Source: Arcicella rigui (lineage in GTDB: Bacteria > Bacteroidota > Bacteroidia > Cytophagales > Spirosomataceae). From it: a stretch of 64,000 nt of DNA. The notes beneath the pieces are model-generated. The model ran no database searches. It was given only the letters and a program-made list of their open reading frames with translations, and was not told where the DNA came from. Location: assembly GCF_034929435.1 (NCBI RefSeq), contig NZ_JAYFUM010000003.1:124001-188000 (forward strand), read 5' to 3'. This document shows, piece by piece, positions 60,993-64,000 of the stretch. How positions within the stretch are numbered: position 1 is the stretch's first letter; each line of letters opens with the position of its first letter. The position numbers and the translations under genes were made by a program.

Positions 60993-62004
60993 ATCAAGTA
61001 CCGAAGTTTTAAAAGATTTAAAGAAAAAACAATACGCTCCCTTGTATATTTTACATGGCGACGAGCCTTATTATATAGAAAAAGTCGGCAATTATTTAGA
61101 AGAACACGCCCTTAGTCCTGCGGATAGAAGTTTCAATCAATTCATACTTTTTGGCAAAGATGTAAATGTACCTTCATTACTTTCGTATGTGAAGCGTTTT
61201 CCGATGATGGCTGATAAACAATTAGTTATTGTAAAAGAGGCTCAGAGTATTCAAGGAATTGAACAAAAAGAAATGCAATTGGCATTAGAAAATTATGCCA
61301 AAAACCCTTTGAATTCAAGTATTCTGGTGCTGATGTTCAAAGATGCCGTTGATGAAAGAAAGGCATGGGTAAAAGCATTTGATAAAAATGGCGTAGTGAT
61401 GCCATCAAAAAAACTTTACGATAATAAATTGCCCGATTGGATTTTAGAATATTGCCATGAACAAGGACTGAAAATCAGTAGAAAGGCAATTGAAATGCTG
61501 GTTGAAAATGTGGGAAATGATTTAAAAAGATTAGCTTCTGAAATCAATAAAATCGTTTTGAATCTACGAGTAGATGAGGAAATTAATGCACAAGTAGTTG
61601 AAAAATTTGTCGGAATCAGCAAAGAGTATAATTATTTTGAATTTCAGAAAGCCTTAATCAACCGTGATGTGTTGAAAGCCAACCAAATTGTCAACTTTTT
61701 TGCTGCTAATCCAAAAGACAATCCCATCGCTCCGATTGTGCTAATGCTTTTCAATTTTTTCTCTAAAGTATTACTCACGCATGTTACGCCTGATAAATCT
61801 GAAAAAAACTTAGCGACTGTCTTGGGAGTTAATCCATTTTTCACCAAAGACTATTCATTGGCGGTTAGAAACTATAATTTGATGAAAGTGATTCATATAA
61901 TCAATGAAATTAAAAAATTAGAATTAAAATCAAAAGGTATCGAAGGTGGCTCATGGTCGGATGCTGAGGCTTTAAGGGAAATGACTTTTAAGATTTTACA
62001 TTAA
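60985..62004 (+). CDS. holA: DNA polymerase III subunit delta
   Basis: HolA is the clamp-loader wrench that opens the beta ring. The 339 residues show YILHGDEPYYIEKVGNYLEEHALSPADRSFNQFILFG at the N-terminus, the middle AAA-like region and the helical collar at the end. It overlaps the acpH-like gene by eight bases, so it depends on its translation. No other clamp-loader gene lies nearby. Confidence 0.95.
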   Translation: MPKSSTEVLKDLKKKQYAPLYILHGDEPYYIEKVGNYLEEHALSPADRSFNQFILFGKDVNVPSLLSYVKRFPMMADKQLVIVKEAQSIQGIEQKEMQLALENYAKNPLNSSILVLMFKDAVDERKAWVKAFDKNGVVMPSKKLYDNKLPDWILEYCHEQGLKISRKAIEMLVENVGNDLKRLASEINKIVLNLRVDEEINAQVVEKFVGISKEYNYFEFQKALINRDVLKANQIVNFFAANPKDNPIAPIVLMLFNFFSKVLLTHVTPDKSEKNLATVLGVNPFFTKDYSLAVRNYNLMKVIHIINEIKKLELKSKGIEGGSWSDAEALREMTFKILH

Positions 62005-62229
62005 AGTTAATCGTTTTATCAAGTTCAGGATATTATCACAATTCAATACAAGTAATGTACTCTATGTAATCGGAGTCATTATTTCCATAAATATTTGATA
62101 ATTAGCAAATTGAAGTACCAATCAGCAAACGCTGTTTACTAAACAGTATTTAAGAGGCTTTGTAGGGTAAAGGATAAAACCATTTTATTTCTTAAATTAG
62201 TGGAATTAATTCACTTAATTTATCACTTC

Positions 62230-64000
62230 ATGACCAACAAAAACTTTTACTCATTGCTTTTGCTGATTGTTTTTTGTGTCCCAGCGATGGCACAACAATC
62301 AAGTCAGTACAATGGTAACACTCGTTTTGAACAAATGGGAAATATGTTGCCTACACCCAATGCTTATCGAACGGCTTCGGGAGCTCCCGGAAAAAGCTAT
62401 TGGCAAAACCGAGCAGACTACGACATCAAAGCAGAATTGAATGATGCCAATCAATCAATGACAGCCTCTGAAGTAATTACCTACAAAAACTTCTCGCCAG
62501 ACGAACTTACTTATTTGTGGGTTCAACTTGACCAAAACAATTTCCAGAAAAATGGTATTGCTCAATTAACACAAACATCAAGTTTGAGTGATAGAGGTAC
62601 TTCATTTGGTAGATTGAGTAGTTCAACGGGGCTTTTATCTCCAAAAGAGTATGGCTACAAAATTACTTCGGTAAAAGACAAAGCAGGCAATGCTTTGAAA
62701 TATACCATCAATGAAACAATGATGAGAATTGATTTACCGACTCCATTAAAATCTGGCGGAATCTTCACATTTTCAATTGATTGGAATTTTAATATCACAG
62801 ATGCTATCGCAACACGAGCCAGAAGTGGTTATGAGTTTTTCCCTAAAGATGGAAATTACTTGTACGAAATGGCTCAGTGGTTTCCAAGAATGTGTGTGTA
62901 TGACGACGTAAACGGCTGGCAACACAAACAATTTTTAGGACAAGGCGAATTTACTGTTCCATTCGGCGACTATAAAGTAAGTATCACTGCTCCAAATGAT
63001 TTTGTCGTTTTGGGAACTGGAGAATTACAAAATCCTGCACAAGTACTTTCGGCAACACAAATTAAAAGATTAGAGCAAGCCAAAAATGCTACTCGTCCTG
63101 TATTGATTGTAACACAAGACGAAGCAACAGCTGCTGAAAAATCAAAACCAAGTGGTAAGAAAACTTGGGTTTTTGCAGCACAAAATGTAAGAGATTTCGC
63201 TTTTGCTGGTTCAAGAAAATTTCTTTGGGATGCCATGCAAGTAGATATTGAAGGTAAAAAAGTATGGGCAATGTCAGCTTATCCAAAAGAAGCTAATCCA
63301 CTTTGGGGACAATACTCTACTATGTTGGTAGCACATACTTTACGCTCATATTCAAAGAAAACAATTCCTTATCCCTACCCTGTTGCACAATCAATTCATG
63401 GGCCTGTGGGCGGAATGGAATATCCGATGATGTCTTTCAACGGAGCAAGACCAGAAGCTGATGGTACTTATTCAGAAGGTACTAAAAACTTTTTGATTGG
63501 TGTAGTTATCCATGAAGTAGGTCATAACTTCTTCCCGATGATTATCAATTCAGACGAACGTCAATGGTCGTGGATGGATGAAGGTTTGAATACTTTCTGC
63601 GAGCAAATGGCTGAAAAAGAATGGGATAGAAATTTTGATGCTTCTGGTGAGCCACAAGACATTGTGCCTTATATGAAAACCGACAAAAGCCAACAAGTAC
63701 CAATTATGTCGAGTTCAGACAATATCATGGCTTTTGGACCAAACGCTTATACAAAACCTGCAACAGCTTTGAATATTTTGAGAGAAACTGTAATGGGCAG
63801 AGAATTATTTGATGCTGCTTTCAAAGAGTACGCTCGCCGTTGGGCATTTAAGCACCCAACTCCTCAAGACTTTTTCCGTACTATGGAAGATGCTTCGGGT
63901 GTAGATTTAGATTGGTTCTGGAAAGGTTGGTTCTATGGAGTTGAACCTGTGGATTTATCTTTAGAAAATGTAGAATGGTTTGGTATTGACAATCTTTCAC
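62230..64000 (+). CDS. M1-family-like zinc metallopeptidase (partial, cut by right edge)
   Basis: About 590 residues are visible from the ATG at 62230. A signal peptide (1-21, ending PAMAQ) precedes the aminopeptidase-N-like N-terminal domain, which holds the GGMEYPMMSF motif before the catalytic domain. The zinc site is HEVGHNFFP with His428, Glu429 and His432, and Glu451 (WMDEGLN) 19 residues later, exactly the gluzincin spacing. It is a secreted or periplasmic aminopeptidase-like enzyme; large members of this group are common in Bacteroidota. The C-terminus lies beyond base 64000. Confidence 0.92.
   Translation, partial: MTNKNFYSLLLLIVFCVPAMAQQSSQYNGNTRFEQMGNMLPTPNAYRTASGAPGKSYWQNRADYDIKAELNDANQSMTASEVITYKNFSPDELTYLWVQLDQNNFQKNGIAQLTQTSSLSDRGTSFGRLSSSTGLLSPKEYGYKITSVKDKAGNALKYTINETMMRIDLPTPLKSGGIFTFSIDWNFNITDAIATRARSGYEFFPKDGNYLYEMAQWFPRMCVYDDVNGWQHKQFLGQGEFTVPFGDYKVSITAPNDFVVLGTGELQNPAQVLSATQIKRLEQAKNATRPVLIVTQDEATAAEKSKPSGKKTWVFAAQNVRDFAFAGSRKFLWDAMQVDIEGKKVWAMSAYPKEANPLWGQYSTMLVAHTLRSYSKKTIPYPYPVAQSIHGPVGGMEYPMMSFNGARPEADGTYSEGTKNFLIGVVIHEVGHNFFPMIINSDERQWSWMDEGLNTFCEQMAEKEWDRNFDASGEPQDIVPYMKTDKSQQVPIMSSSDNIMAFGPNAYTKPATALNILRETVMGRELFDAAFKEYARRWAFKHPTPQDFFRTMEDASGVDLDWFWKGWFYGVEPVDLSLENVEWFGIDNLS

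Overview
The window looks like ordinary chromosome from a Gram-negative member of the Bacteroidota, most likely Cytophagales. The evidence is low GC, a primary sigma factor without region 1.1 (58182-59045), many -7 boxes of the Bacteroidota form TAnnTTTG, little use of Shine-Dalgarno sequences, and typical families of the phylum (HU-CCDC81/SPOR protein, DUF4139 protein, plug-less outer-membrane barrel, GlgE). Genus and species cannot be told. I see no phage, insertion sequence, CRISPR array or rRNA. One tRNA with anticodon CAT is present.

Layout. 1-5665 (minus): glgE, a DinB-like gene, pyrR-pyrB and, cut by the left edge, glgB; this is alpha-glucan synthesis plus pyrimidine synthesis. 5919-12485: an RlpA-like SPOR protein, a sodium:solute symporter, clpS, recR, an exported superoxide dismutase, an IPNS-like oxygenase and a ChrA transporter. 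12770-16045: an AraC regulator divergent from an overlapping PhyH-dioxygenase/aldo-keto-reductase pair and a secreted Dabb protein, which looks like a small inducible metabolic locus. 16259-18115: a DUF4139 protein carrying an inserted CarboxypepD_reg-like domain. 18225-21200 (minus): galE-rfbB-rfbA for nucleotide sugars. 21437-26398: a SirB1-like protein, a phosphopantetheinyl transferase, a WD40 protein, a DivIVA-domain protein, folB and a LacI regulator. 26456-27831 (minus): OsmC and a barnase-like RNase with its barstar. 28165-32273: gyrA and a secreted TPR protein. 32607-36259 (minus): a MazG-like protein, a small XRE regulator, a CvfB-like S1 protein and dapD. 37016-38026: gapA.

38093-47046 (minus) is a tightly spaced run of six genes: a large TPR protein, an outer-membrane barrel, an HU-TM-SPOR protein, a TonB-like protein, folC and trmB. 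The first four form an envelope-spanning set. 47271-53035: an M61 peptidase, a small unknown protein, a cyclophilin, a TPR lipoprotein, menD and the tRNA. 53335-62004: a START-like protein, an LptF/LptG permease, rpsO, pnp, rpoD, a dCMP-deaminase-like enzyme, a SlyD-like FKBP, an ACP-phosphodiesterase-like protein and holA. The right edge cuts an M1-type metallopeptidase.

The most unusual feature is not a gene. Many intergenic regions, usually next to stop codons and between convergent genes, hold degenerate tandem words with a strict 7-bp or 8-bp period, arranged as inverted arrays around terminator-like hairpins (12497-12777, 15571-15652, 16186-16220, 18200-18234, 49085-49238, 51061-51156, 59058-59239, 59696-59767). 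Several share one heptad sequence family; others use a private word. I treat these as the best candidate for an undescribed system or mutational process.
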